A stretch of DNA of 7,335 nt from an uncultured Verrucomicrobiota bacterium (GCA_937894535.1 CALBHI010000418.1:1-7335); one strand, 5' to 3'; shown: positions 1 through 6,382, numbered from the stretch's first letter. Numbers and translations are program-made. Notes: generated from the sequence alone by a model not told the origin.

Positions 1-1
1 C

Positions 2-532
2 ATCTTTGGCGTGGTGGTGATCGCGGTGGTGACGGCGATCGGCGGGGGCACGATCCGCGACCTGCTGCTCGACCGCAATCCGGTGTTCTGGATCGGCGAC
101 ACGAATTACCTGATGGCCTCGACCGCGGCGGCGTTGTTGACGGTGCTGGTTGTGCGGTACCGGCGACCGCCGCTCCGCCTGCTCCTGTATGCCGACGGGC
201 TTGGTCTGGCGCTGTTCACCATCAGCGGCACGCGCATCGCCGAAAGTGTCGGCGTCTCGCCCGGGGTCTGTGTGCTGATGGGCTGCCTCACCGGCGTGGC
301 CGGCGGCGTGTTTCGCGATGTGTTGTCCGGGGAGGTGCCGATGCTGCTGCGCGACCGCGAGTTGTACGCGACGGCGGCGATCGGCGGGGCGGCGATGTAC
401 CTGGTCCTCCGCCGCCTGCTTGATCTGCCGGAAACCCCGTCTGCGCTCACCGGCATGGTGACCGTTGCCGCGTTGCGCTTCTTCTCGCTATGGTGGAAGT
501 GGCGCATGCCGGTGTTCCGGCTCAAGGAGTAG
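2..532 (+). CDS. TRIC/UPF0126-type membrane channel, 3' part (5' end outside window)
   Basis: The reading frame is open from the left edge to a TAG at 530-532, so the true start lies upstream; 176 residues are visible. The protein is very hydrophobic, with about five membrane segments. It shows the two half-repeats typical of the UPF0126 family (PF03458, bacterial TRIC relatives). The first repeat ends in GGGTIRDLLLDRNPVFWI near the start of the visible part. The second carries the parallel motif GVAGGVFRDVLSGEVPMLL about 85 residues later. The glycine-rich kink followed by Arg-Asp is the family hallmark. Related prokaryotic TRIC proteins form trimeric cation channels in the inner membrane, and E. 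coli YicG of this family has been proposed to move glycine. The substrate here cannot be told from sequence. The C-terminus ends in a basic stretch (WWKWRMPVFRLKE), probably cytoplasmic. Family assignment is secure, transport specificity is not. Confidence 0.9.
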   Translation: MFGVVVIAVVTAIGGGTIRDLLLDRNPVFWIGDTNYLMASTAAALLTVLVVRYRRPPLRLLLYADGLGLALFTISGTRIAESVGVSPGVCVLMGCLTGVAGGVFRDVLSGEVPMLLRDRELYATAAIGGAAMYLVLRRLLDLPETPSALTGMVTVAALRFFSLWWKWRMPVFRLKE

Positions 533-539
533 GTCGCCC

Positions 540-565
540 GGGGGGAAGGGGCGGGGAAACAAGGG
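540..565 (+). other. Potential G-quadruplex motif after the TRIC gene
   Basis: Four runs of at least three G lie on the + strand: 540-545, 548-551, 553-556 and 563-565. Their loops are 2, 1 and 6 nt. This fits the usual G3+N1-7 pattern for an intramolecular quadruplex. It begins 7 nt after the TAG of the TRIC gene, so it would lie in the 3' untranslated RNA. More G runs follow at 576-579 and 585-589. Whether it folds or affects transcription is unknown. In GC-rich DNA such motifs also arise by chance. Confidence 0.45.
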
Positions 566-606
566 AGCGAGCGGCGGGGCCGCCGGGGGTGATGCCCGGT
601 TCCCTA

Positions 607-635
607 TTGTCACCGTGCGGGTTGTGCGCTATAAC
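607..635 (+). promoter_or_regulatory. Sigma70-type promoter of the tRNA-Ser gene
   Basis: A -35 box TTGTCA (607-612) and a -10 box TATAAC (630-635) are separated by exactly 17 bp. Each matches the TTGACA/TATAAT consensus at 5 of 6 positions. Transcription would start near 641-643, about 25 nt before the mature tRNA end at 667. This is a usual leader length for RNase P processing. The AT-rich -10 stands out from its GC-rich surroundings. A T-run (653-658) lies in the predicted leader. Confidence 0.7.
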
Positions 636-666
636 ATCCGCTGGTTTCGGGCTTTTTTCCCCGTGC

Positions 667-757
667 GGAGGGATGGCTGAGTGGTTTAAGGCGCTCGACT
701 CGAAATCGTGAGTACGCTAATACCGTACCGTGGGTTCAAATCCCACTCCCTCCGCCA
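667..757 (+). tRNA. tRNA-Ser(CGA), CCA encoded
   Basis: The gene folds as a class II tRNA. The acceptor stem GGAGGGA (667-673) pairs with TCCCTCC (747-753), followed by discriminator G754 and encoded CCA (755-757). The D arm spans 676-692. The anticodon loop CTCGAAA (699-705) gives anticodon CGA (701-703), reading UCG serine codons. A long variable arm pairs GTACG (712-716) with CGTAC (724-728). The T arm is GTGGG (730-734), loop TTCAAAT, CCCAC (742-746). The long variable arm plus discriminator G identifies serine. One oddity is the anticodon stem 694-698/706-710, which has a T-T mismatch at its second pair (T695/T709). Five T follow the CCA at 758-762 and might help termination. The next gene starts 27 nt later on the same strand. 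Confidence 0.95.
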
Positions 758-784
758 TTTTTCGTGCCGATTCGGGATGCCGAC

Positions 785-1906
785 ATGGTCTGGCTTCGTT
801 TCATGTTCCTGGGTGGTTGGTTGCTGGCCGGTTCCGCGGTTTCGGCCGCCTCCTCCGGACCGGTGCCGGTGACGTTGATCAACGGGGTGACCCTGACCGG
901 CAGCGTTTCCTCCCTTTCGGCATCCGGCATGGTGGTGGCGGTTGGCGCTTCCTCGCGTGCGTATCCATGGGCGATGTTTGCGCCGGGCACCCGTTACCGC
1001 TTCGACGGCCTGTACCGCATGAACCTGGAGGGCTACCTCGACGGTGCGGCGTCGGCTTCCCTGACCAATGCGCCGGATCCCCGGTACGACCCGTTTCGTC
1101 CGGAGGAATCCGTGCCGGCCGCGGTGGCGGAGCCCTCCGCGTCGCCGTTTTCCCTGACCAGCGTGGTGTGGAGGGCTGGTGGCGTGTTGGTGCCGTCATC
1201 GATGCGCGGCTTTGAGTCCGCGGTTGCCGGGGGCGCGCTGTTTGCCGGCTTGCGGTTGGGGACGGAACCGGAGGATGTCGTGGTGGTGGGCTGGGAAACC
1301 GGCGCGGCCGCCCGGGTGACGGCGAAGGCGGGGCGTGGCGAGGCGGTGGTCCGTCGAATCGGTCAGGGCGCATGGACCTCGGAGTCGATGGTGATTCCGG
1401 TGACGCTGGGCGATGCGAGCGGAACGGCGTCGGTGTCATGGCGGCTCGATGCGGCCGGGGCATGGCCTCCGGAGGCGGTCATTGCCTACCGGATCGAGCG
1501 CGGCGGACCGGCCATGCGCTGGGTGGTGAGCGGCAAGGTGCTGGGGTGGCGTCGCGCGGATGAACCGGTGTTGGCGGCCATGGTGCTGGACCGTCCGCGG
1601 CTCGATCTGTCGGTCGCGTTGTCGCCGCCGTCGGGCGCGGTGATCGCGTGGGAGCTGTCGATGGGCCGCTGGCGGCTGGAGCCGGGCGAGGGCATGGGGA
1701 ACCGCATCGCGCTGGAGGTGCGCGATGAGCGCGGAGCGCGGGTGGCGGGCGATCGTATCGCGGTGGCTTCACGGTCGGGGTGGCCGTTGACCAATGTGGT
1801 GGTGGGCGCGGACTATGATGTCACCGGTTCGTTCGACCTCGGTGTGGGGTTGGGGCAGGTCGAGGCGCAGCGGGCGTTCACGATGCCGGATCCGTTCCGG
1901 CGGTAA
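785..1906 (+). CDS. Secreted protein of unknown function
   Basis: This is a 373-residue protein from ATG 785. Residues 1-21 form a signal peptide: Arg5, a hydrophobic core (FMFLGGWLLAG), then AVSA with cleavage after Ala21 or Ala22. An in-frame GTG at 764 would add seven residues, but it has no ribosome site and would spoil the signal peptide; before ATG 785 a weak GGGA lies at 774-777. The mature protein is rich in Val, Gly, Ala and Trp, in alternating patterns suggesting beta-sandwich domains. I see no cysteine, later membrane segment or catalytic motif. An early segment (VTLINGVTLTG, then YPWAMFAPGTRYRFDGLYRMNLEGYL, about residues 29-84) looks like a small beta-barrel/substrate-binding-like module, with GxxLTGxV repeats reminiscent of other exported PVC proteins. 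No family is recognised with confidence. It is probably periplasmic or surface-exposed. It may be co-transcribed with the upstream tRNA, since no separate promoter is evident in the 27-nt gap. Confidence 0.8.
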   Translation: MVWLRFMFLGGWLLAGSAVSAASSGPVPVTLINGVTLTGSVSSLSASGMVVAVGASSRAYPWAMFAPGTRYRFDGLYRMNLEGYLDGAASASLTNAPDPRYDPFRPEESVPAAVAEPSASPFSLTSVVWRAGGVLVPSSMRGFESAVAGGALFAGLRLGTEPEDVVVVGWETGAAARVTAKAGRGEAVVRRIGQGAWTSESMVIPVTLGDASGTASVSWRLDAAGAWPPEAVIAYRIERGGPAMRWVVSGKVLGWRRADEPVLAAMVLDRPRLDLSVALSPPSGAVIAWELSMGRWRLEPGEGMGNRIALEVRDERGARVAGDRIAVASRSGWPLTNVVVGADYDVTGSFDLGVGLGQVEAQRAFTMPDPFRR

Positions 1907-1913
1907 ATCGATA

Positions 1914-1930
1914 GGCTGCGCAACGCAGCC
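1914..1930. terminator. Hairpin between convergent genes (possible bidirectional terminator)
   Basis: GGCTGCG (1914-1920) and CGCAGCC (1924-1930) form a perfect 7-bp stem with a CAA loop. It lies in the 27-bp gap between the stop codons of the rightward secreted-protein gene (1906) and the leftward pseudopilin gene (1934). The symmetrical position suits termination from both sides. Neither flank has a clear T-run, so it is not a textbook intrinsic terminator and may act mainly to stabilise 3' ends. Confidence 0.5.
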
Positions 1931-1933
1931 GGT

Positions 1934-2632
1934 TCAGCGCGGTGTGGAGCCGGCGCGCAGCAGGGTCGAGGTGACGGACAGGCCGGAGGGAATAACCACG
2001 ATCGTTTCCGCGGCCACCGCATCGGTGGCTCCGGGTGTTCCGGGGGTGTCCAGCAATTGGATCCGGGCGGCGTTGGGCCTCGGTACATTCGGGTTGTCGT
2101 TGGCGGGTGGGGTCCATTCGGTTTTCCAGGTTTCACCGTCGCGCAGGCGGATGCGCAGCGCGGGCCAGGCGCGGGGGATCCGGTTGGTCGTGTCCGGGGC
2201 GAAGGCGGCGGGGCCGGTCAGGCCGCGGCGCACGATCAACAGGTCGCCGGGCACGGCCTCGTCGTAACGGATGGTGACCTGCTCGAGGGTGACCGCGGGC
2301 GAGCGGTTGGTCGTGGATGCGGTTGCGCCGGTCCAGCGGCAGAATTGCAGCCGCACGAGGTTGGTGGCGGACTGTTCGAGGGTCAGGCCGCACTCCGGAT
2401 CGGCGCCGGGAATAAACAGGGACTGCAGGGCGATGCGCAGTTCATCGAGGGTTGTGTCCATGCGTTCCGCGGTGCGGTGATGGCGGCCGAGTTGTTCGGC
2501 CTGGCGGGTCAGGGTGCGGTGGGCGAGAACGATGACGGCGATGACCAGCGAGGCGATGCCGAGGGCGACGAGCAGTTCGACCAGGGTCGCGCCGCGGCGG
2601 GCTACGGACGGGGCGCGGCGGCGGCGGGTCAC
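1934..2632 (-). CDS. GspJ/PulJ-like minor pseudopilin (prepilin-type N-terminus)
   Basis: Encodes 232 residues. The start is taken as GTG at 2632-2630, whose bases overlap the TGA stop of the FHA gene (GTGA). This places a class III signal at the N-terminus: basic leader MTRRRRAPSVARRG, cleavage after Gly14, then ATLVELLVALGIASLVIAVIVLA with Glu at +5. Prepilin peptidase cleaves and methylates such proteins, which join a pseudopilus or pilus in the inner membrane. The arrangement of an N-terminal helix (to about residue 75), then a beta-rich domain with LRIALQSLF and a C-terminal VVIPSGLSVT strand, resembles GspJ-type minor pseudopilins of type II secretion. Cys81 and Cys98 could form a disulfide. 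The frame continues upstream without a stop, but that part reads against the FHA gene and is a shadow. No ribosome site precedes the GTG, which suggests translational coupling. The pseudopilin class is secure, the J subtype less so. Confidence 0.85.
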   Translation of the reverse strand: MTRRRRAPSVARRGATLVELLVALGIASLVIAVIVLAHRTLTRQAEQLGRHHRTAERMDTTLDELRIALQSLFIPGADPECGLTLEQSATNLVRLQFCRWTGATASTTNRSPAVTLEQVTIRYDEAVPGDLLIVRRGLTGPAAFAPDTTNRIPRAWPALRIRLRDGETWKTEWTPPANDNPNVPRPNAARIQLLDTPGTPGATDAVAAETIVVIPSGLSVTSTLLRAGSTPR

Positions 2633-3132
2633 GGCGTGGTAAACAGCACGTAGAGGTAGTAGCCGACGACCAGCACGGCCAGGGCGCCGAACACGGTGAT
2701 CAGCAACGACCATAGGTTCTTGTTCTCGCGGCGGCGTGCGCCGAAGGGGGAGATGCTGTTGAAGGACTGCGGCTTTACGGCGGGGCCGGCGGCTTCGACG
2801 ATCTCCGTTTTGTTGTAGATGGCCTCGGCCTCGGAGAGCGGGATGTCCTGCGAGTTGAACAGGAACTCCACCGATCCGACCTGGACCAGGTCCTTCGGCT
2901 TCAGGGTGGCTTCCTTCACTTCCTGCGAGTTCACGCGGGTTCCGTTGGTCGAGCCGAGGTCGCGCAGGATCACGGAGTCGCCCTCGCGGGTGATGGAGCA
3001 ATGGTGGCCGGAGACGGTCGAGTTGTTGATGGCGATGGTGTTGTCGCTGCTGCGGCCGATGGTCAGCGCCTCCGCGCCGATCTCGTGCGTCTGGCCCTTC
3101 ACATCCGCCGACATTCCAATGATAACCGCCAT
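2629..3132 (-). CDS. FHA-domain protein with C-terminal membrane anchor
   Basis: Encodes 167 residues from ATG 3132-3130. A forkhead-associated domain fills about residues 20-92. It has the conserved Gly-Arg of TIGRSSDN (GR at 26-27), the Ser41/His43 pair of VSGHH, and DLGSTNGTRVN (58-68). These residues bind phosphothreonine in known FHA domains, and all are present here. A polar linker (about 95-135) leads to a basic patch (RRRENK) and one membrane helix, LWSLLITVFGALAVLVVGYYLYVLF (about 140-164), with only three residues beyond. This topology keeps the FHA domain in the cytoplasm. A strong ribosome site (GAGGGAGA, 3145-3138) lies five bases before the start. It is the first gene of an operon with the pseudopilin. 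The likely role is reading Ser/Thr-kinase phosphorylation at the membrane, perhaps on secretion or pilus parts; the partner is unknown and no kinase is in the window. Confidence 0.92.
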   Translation of the reverse strand: MAVIIGMSADVKGQTHEIGAEALTIGRSSDNTIAINNSTVSGHHCSITREGDSVILRDLGSTNGTRVNSQEVKEATLKPKDLVQVGSVEFLFNSQDIPLSEAEAIYNKTEIVEAAGPAVKPQSFNSISPFGARRRENKNLWSLLITVFGALAVLVVGYYLYVLFTTP

Positions 3133-3137
3133 GTGCG

Positions 3138-3145
3138 TCTCCCTC
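3138..3145 (-). promoter_or_regulatory. Ribosome binding site of the FHA gene
   Basis: Reads GAGGGAGA on the minus strand, five bases before the ATG at 3132. It is purine-rich and well spaced, and it supports this start. Confidence 0.65.
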
Positions 3146-3159
3146 TCGTTCAGGCAGTC

Positions 3160-3188
3160 ACTATGTCATACGGTACCGGGCGCGTCAA
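3160..3188 (-). promoter_or_regulatory. Candidate sigma70 promoter of the FHA-pseudopilin operon
   Basis: On the minus strand a -35 box TTGACG (3188-3183, 5 of 6 consensus) is followed after 17 bp by CATAGT (3165-3160, 4 of 6). The start point would be near 3153, some 20 nt before the ATG and just upstream of the ribosome site. It is the best match in the divergent spacer 3133-3299. No equally good promoter is seen for the rightward prepilin gene. Confidence 0.5.
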
Positions 3189-3285
3189 TGCGGGGAACGG
3201 CGGCGCGGCGGTGCGGCGCATCGTGCCGGCATGGAGCAGATTTGCTCTTTCGCCGCATCCGGCAACGGTGTACGGTGTTGGCTCA

Positions 3286-3292
3286 GAAGGAA
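3286..3292 (+). promoter_or_regulatory. Ribosome binding site deciding the prepilin gene start
   Basis: AGAAGGA lies seven bases before the ATG at 3300. It favours that start over the in-frame ATG at 3231, which would place an unsuitable 23-residue extension ahead of the prepilin leader. Confidence 0.75.
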
Positions 3293-3299
3293 GCATTCT

Positions 3300-3932
3300 A
3301 TGACAAAACCCATGTTGCGCCGTACCGGATTCACGATGATTGAGTTGCTGGTGGTCATTGCCATCATCGCCATTCTCAGCGGGTTGCTGCTCCCGGCGAT
3401 CACCAAGGGGCGCGACAAGGCCCGCCAGGCCCAGTGCGTCAGCAACGTGCGCCAGATCGCTACCGGATTGCTGATGTTTGCCCAGGAGCCGTCGAACCGG
3501 CTGAGGTTTCCCACCGGACCCGTCTCGTTAAAGGAGCGCATTGGCGGTGCGTTGCCCGGCACCAAGAACCTGGATCCCGCCAGGCCGTTGGCGTCGTTTG
3601 TTCGGGATGTCAAGGTGTTCGAGTGCCCGATGGACCGCAACAACCAGTTCCGGTCGCAGGGCAACAGCTACTTGTATCCCCTGGAGGACGACAACGGTGC
3701 GGCGCGGGTTGGTGCGGTTGGCGGCGTCAGCCTGACCCGCTTCACGTCACCCTCCAAGAAAGTCTTGGTCTACGAGCCGCCGTTGCAGCAGAGCGGCAAC
3801 AACATGGCGGCACAGTTCCGGTGGCATGACACGCGCCCGGCCAGCGTGCTTGGCTTCGTGGACGGGCACTCGGAGTTTCTGGTCCGCACCAACGTGTTTA
3901 CGTCGATCAGCGAAAACAACCTGTATTATTGA
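3300..3932 (+). CDS. Prepilin-like protein with H-Xn-DG C-terminal motif
   Basis: Encodes 210 residues. The leader MTKPMLRRTG is cut after Gly10, leaving FTMIELLVVIAIIAILSGLLLPAI: a textbook type IV prepilin N-terminus with Phe at +1 and Glu at +5. The rest follows the layout of the large PVC family of prepilin-like proteins (DUF1559/H-X9-DG relatives). These features are a Cys in QCVSNVRQIATGLLMFAQ (Cys46), a Cys-Pro in VFECPMD (Cys109), and a C-terminal WHDTRPASVLGFVDGHSEF. His176 and Asp188-Gly189 are separated by 11 rather than the usual 9 residues. The two cysteines probably form a disulfide. Members are often present in dozens of copies per genome and are thought to be pseudopilins or surface proteins; their exact job is unknown. 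It stands divergently from the FHA operon and its last 7 bp overlap the convergent secreted-protein gene. Confidence 0.92.
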   Translation: MTKPMLRRTGFTMIELLVVIAIIAILSGLLLPAITKGRDKARQAQCVSNVRQIATGLLMFAQEPSNRLRFPTGPVSLKERIGGALPGTKNLDPARPLASFVRDVKVFECPMDRNNQFRSQGNSYLYPLEDDNGAARVGAVGGVSLTRFTSPSKKVLVYEPPLQQSGNNMAAQFRWHDTRPASVLGFVDGHSEFLVRTNVFTSISENNLYY

Positions 3933-6367
3933 TCCGCGCGCAGCGGGGTAACGGCTGTCAACTGGGCGTCGCGCACCGCGGCGACCAAGGCCCGTGCGCT
4001 CTCGTGGTGGCTCGCGTCGATCAGAACACCGCCCGCGGTATCCTTGATGAATTCCCGCACCGCTGACGGCGGGCTAGCCATCACCTGGTCGTAGCGGGTG
4101 GCGCCGAGACCGTTGCGCACCCCGATGCTGCCTGCCCCGAACCCCACCGCCGAAACGGCCACGACATCGTCGTTGACCAGGAAGGCCATCTGCTGTGAAT
4201 CGACGGCGAGGGCGCTGATGCGGAAGGTCGCGCCGGGGTCCAATGGAGCCCCGCGGCTCAACACGCGTTCCTCCTTGCCGTCGCGTTTCCGGACGAGCAC
4301 CCATGCGCTGAGCTGCCCATCGAGCCCCCAATACATGTAGTTGTTCTCGTCGAGGTAGTTGAAGACCAGTCCGCCGTGGTGATGGTTGTTCAGGGCATGG
4401 CCGCCGGCGATGGTGAAGCGGGTGGACAGTTCGCGGAGGCGGCTGGGTTGAGCGACCGGGTACACGGCGCAGGCGAGGCGGTTGGTGGCGGCAAAGGTCA
4501 GCATGCCGTCGGTGGTGAGGGCTACGATGTCGTTCGGATCGGCCACGGCGGGAGCGGGCCCTTCCTTCACCAGGTTCAGGTACCAGAACTTGGTTACCGG
4601 ATCGCCGTCCGGATCCGACACGGTGGAGCTGGCGACGAGCTGGTCCTGCTCGTTGGTGATAACGCGGGTGGCTTCGATGACCGGGGCGCGGTTGAGCGGG
4701 GCGATCTCCAGCAGCAGCGGCTCGCTGCGCACCGGCTCTTTTCCGTCGTAGGCGACCACGGCCTGGAACGATACCGGGCCGGCGCCCACCGCGAGGGGAT
4801 GCACGTCGATGGTCATGTCGTTGGTCCAGGCGGCGCGGGCGACGATACGTTCTTGGACGACCAGGGCGACCTCCTGCGGCTGACCGGCCGCCGTCACGGT
4901 GAAGCGGAGCGGACGGTAGAGGTCGACCTTCTGGCGCGGCTCGTAACCGCCGAGGGTGCACCAGCGACCGCGGTTGCGGGTGGAAAAGCGGAGAATGTCC
5001 ATGCCCTGGTGGCGCACGGTGTCGTTGGCATAGGCGACGACGCGCAGTTCGTGGTGGCCGTCGTGCAGGCGGGTGGTGTCCATCGACAACGCGGGTTGGT
5101 TGCCGACGTGGTTGACCGGGCGTCCGTCGAGAAAGAAGATCATCGTGGGCGGAGCCTGGCCGAGACCGCCCCAGCTGCTGGCCAGGAATTCCGCGCGGTC
5201 TTTCAGGGGCGCGTGTTCATCGTCAGCCATGTTGAGCAAGCTGACCCCGGGTGGTTTGCTCCACGGGCTGCACAGGGCGTCGCCGACAAACAGGCTCTGC
5301 AGCGGCGAGCGGGTGGCGAGGTACAGGCTTTCGATCATCGTGGCCCCGCTCGCATAGTGGGTGAGCAGGCGGGTGGAGGGGAATTTTGCCCACAAGCGGA
5401 CCGGGACCTCGAGGCTGCCGGGTTCGGTGACGGTGCCGGACGAGGCGGCCGCACCGCGGGCCAGCCAGGTGGTGAGCTTGGATTGATACGGGTCGGTGAA
5501 CAGGCCGGCGAAGCTGGTCAGGTGGTCGGCGTAGGCGCCGGGGGCGGGGGTTCCGAACAGGCCCGGGTGGATTTCGGCGCGGCCGGCGAACAAGCCGATC
5601 AGGTCGGCGCGGGCGGCGGGTGCATTGGATCCGGTGAACGCGGCGACCCCCAATCCGGCCAGTTCGCGGGTGGCCGGTTCGAACTGCCAGGCCCGGGTGG
5701 TGGAGCGGACATTGTCGTTCAGTTCGAAAAAGGCGGCGGCTGAAGGTTGTGCGGCGTCGGCGGCGGCCGAGCGGCGCAATTGTTGCTTGATCGCCTCGAT
5801 GGTCATGCCGCGGCTTCCCGACCACCCGAGCATCATCGAGGGGATCGGCATGTTGGTGCCGAGGGCGATGGTGAAGCGTTCGAGGCTGGCCGGTGGCGAG
5901 GCCGGTCCGTCCGGTCGGTCCGGTCCGGCGAACAGCGGATTGAGCCAGTTGCCCGATTGGATGTCGTCGCCCGACGGTGGCTGGCCGCGCACGAAGGTGA
6001 TGCCGGTTAGCGACATCGCCGGCGTGGTTGCCACCGACGCGGGAAAGTCCAGTGAATACAACCAGACCAGGGTGTGGCCCAGCAGGCCGCGGTCGCGCAG
6101 GACCTTGCGGGTAGGTTCGAAGATCGCGCTGCGGAATTCCTCGACGGTGATGGAGGCATCCGCCTGCAGAAGCGGCTCGGGCAGATCGAGGTGGATGATG
6201 TTCAGCGGCGGGATTTGCCGGAGGTCGGCATACACATTCGCGAGCTCGACCGAGTCGCGGGAGGCCCGGTTGACGAGGATGATGCATTCCTGCGGGCCGA
6301 GGGCCCGGGCACACGGGGCCAAGGCGATCAGGGCGGCCGCGAGGGCCGCGCGCAACGGATGGTTCAT
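3926..6367 (-). CDS. Large secreted multidomain protein, TIGR03790-like N-terminal part
   Basis: Encodes 813 residues from ATG 6367-6365, with AGGAA (6382-6378) ten bases before it. The frame is open further upstream, but that part overlaps the sugar transferase gene. Residues 1-22 form a signal peptide cut after ARA; the Cys19 context (LAPC) is not a proper lipobox. Residues 25-380 begin CIILVNRASRDSVELANVYADLRQIPPLNIIHLDLP and later have LVWLYSLDFP and a closing SLFVGDALCSPW. This pattern fits the uncharacterised TIGR03790 group, which from memory tends to occur in genomes with exosortase/PEP-CTERM systems. Next come an Ig-like segment (about 405-460), further beta-rich segments, and a cadherin-like NRAPVIE...VSDPDGDPV stretch (559-591). 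Last is a concanavalin/LamG-like jelly roll (about 645-765; GGLVFNYLDENNYMYWGLDG). No sorting signal or membrane anchor ends the protein. It follows the transferase by 17 bp and is probably its operon partner. Function is unknown; binding or processing of surface polysaccharide or protein is a guess. Confidence 0.85.
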   Translation of the reverse strand: MNHPLRAALAAALIALAPCARALGPQECIILVNRASRDSVELANVYADLRQIPPLNIIHLDLPEPLLQADASITVEEFRSAIFEPTRKVLRDRGLLGHTLVWLYSLDFPASVATTPAMSLTGITFVRGQPPSGDDIQSGNWLNPLFAGPDRPDGPASPPASLERFTIALGTNMPIPSMMLGWSGSRGMTIEAIKQQLRRSAAADAAQPSAAAFFELNDNVRSTTRAWQFEPATRELAGLGVAAFTGSNAPAARADLIGLFAGRAEIHPGLFGTPAPGAYADHLTSFAGLFTDPYQSKLTTWLARGAAASSGTVTEPGSLEVPVRLWAKFPSTRLLTHYASGATMIESLYLATRSPLQSLFVGDALCSPWSKPPGVSLLNMADDEHAPLKDRAEFLASSWGGLGQAPPTMIFFLDGRPVNHVGNQPALSMDTTRLHDGHHELRVVAYANDTVRHQGMDILRFSTRNRGRWCTLGGYEPRQKVDLYRPLRFTVTAAGQPQEVALVVQERIVARAAWTNDMTIDVHPLAVGAGPVSFQAVVAYDGKEPVRSEPLLLEIAPLNRAPVIEATRVITNEQDQLVASSTVSDPDGDPVTKFWYLNLVKEGPAPAVADPNDIVALTTDGMLTFAATNRLACAVYPVAQPSRLRELSTRFTIAGGHALNNHHHGGLVFNYLDENNYMYWGLDGQLSAWVLVRKRDGKEERVLSRGAPLDPGATFRISALAVDSQQMAFLVNDDVVAVSAVGFGAGSIGVRNGLGATRYDQVMASPPSAVREFIKDTAGGVLIDASHHESARALVAAVRDAQLTAVTPLRADQ

Positions 6368-6377
6368 GGCGTGGTGG

Positions 6378-6382
6378 TTCCT
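6378..6382 (-). promoter_or_regulatory. Ribosome binding site supporting the 6367 start
   Basis: AGGAA on the minus strand lies ten bases upstream of the ATG, in the short gap after the transferase stop at 6385. Together with the signal peptide it supports this start over upstream in-frame codons. Confidence 0.55.

Noticed and set aside
572..585. GC-rich inverted repeat CGGCGG/CCGCCG as terminator of the TRIC gene
   Set aside because: The loop would be only two to four bases, no T-run follows, and such short GC palindromes are expected by chance in this composition.
667..757. tRNA-Ser as an integration site for a mobile element
   Set aside because: No integrase, no repeated copy of the tRNA 3' end and no change in base composition are visible in the window.
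879..1463. Arg/Pro-rich open frame on the minus strand opposite the secreted orphan protein
   Set aside because: Low-complexity shadow translation typical of high-GC DNA. The + strand frame has the signal peptide and sensible composition.
2633..3001. Upstream extension of the pseudopilin frame, to ATG 3001
   Set aside because: The extension is Arg/Pro-rich noise lying over the FHA gene. The prepilin leader must be N-terminal, and GTG 2632 places it correctly.
3232..3246. Sigma54-like promoter (TGG...TTGCT) ahead of the prepilin gene
   Set aside because: The GG and GC elements are 9 bp apart instead of the required 10, and the -24 box is poor. It is tempting because pilin genes are often sigma54-dependent, but it is not supported.
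4376..5743. Long open frame on the + strand (455 codons) opposite the secreted multidomain gene
   Set aside because: It is a mirror of the GC-rich codon pattern of the minus-strand gene. Its product is Gly/Ala/Val/Asp-rich with no recognisable domain, while the minus strand encodes a signal peptide and family motifs.
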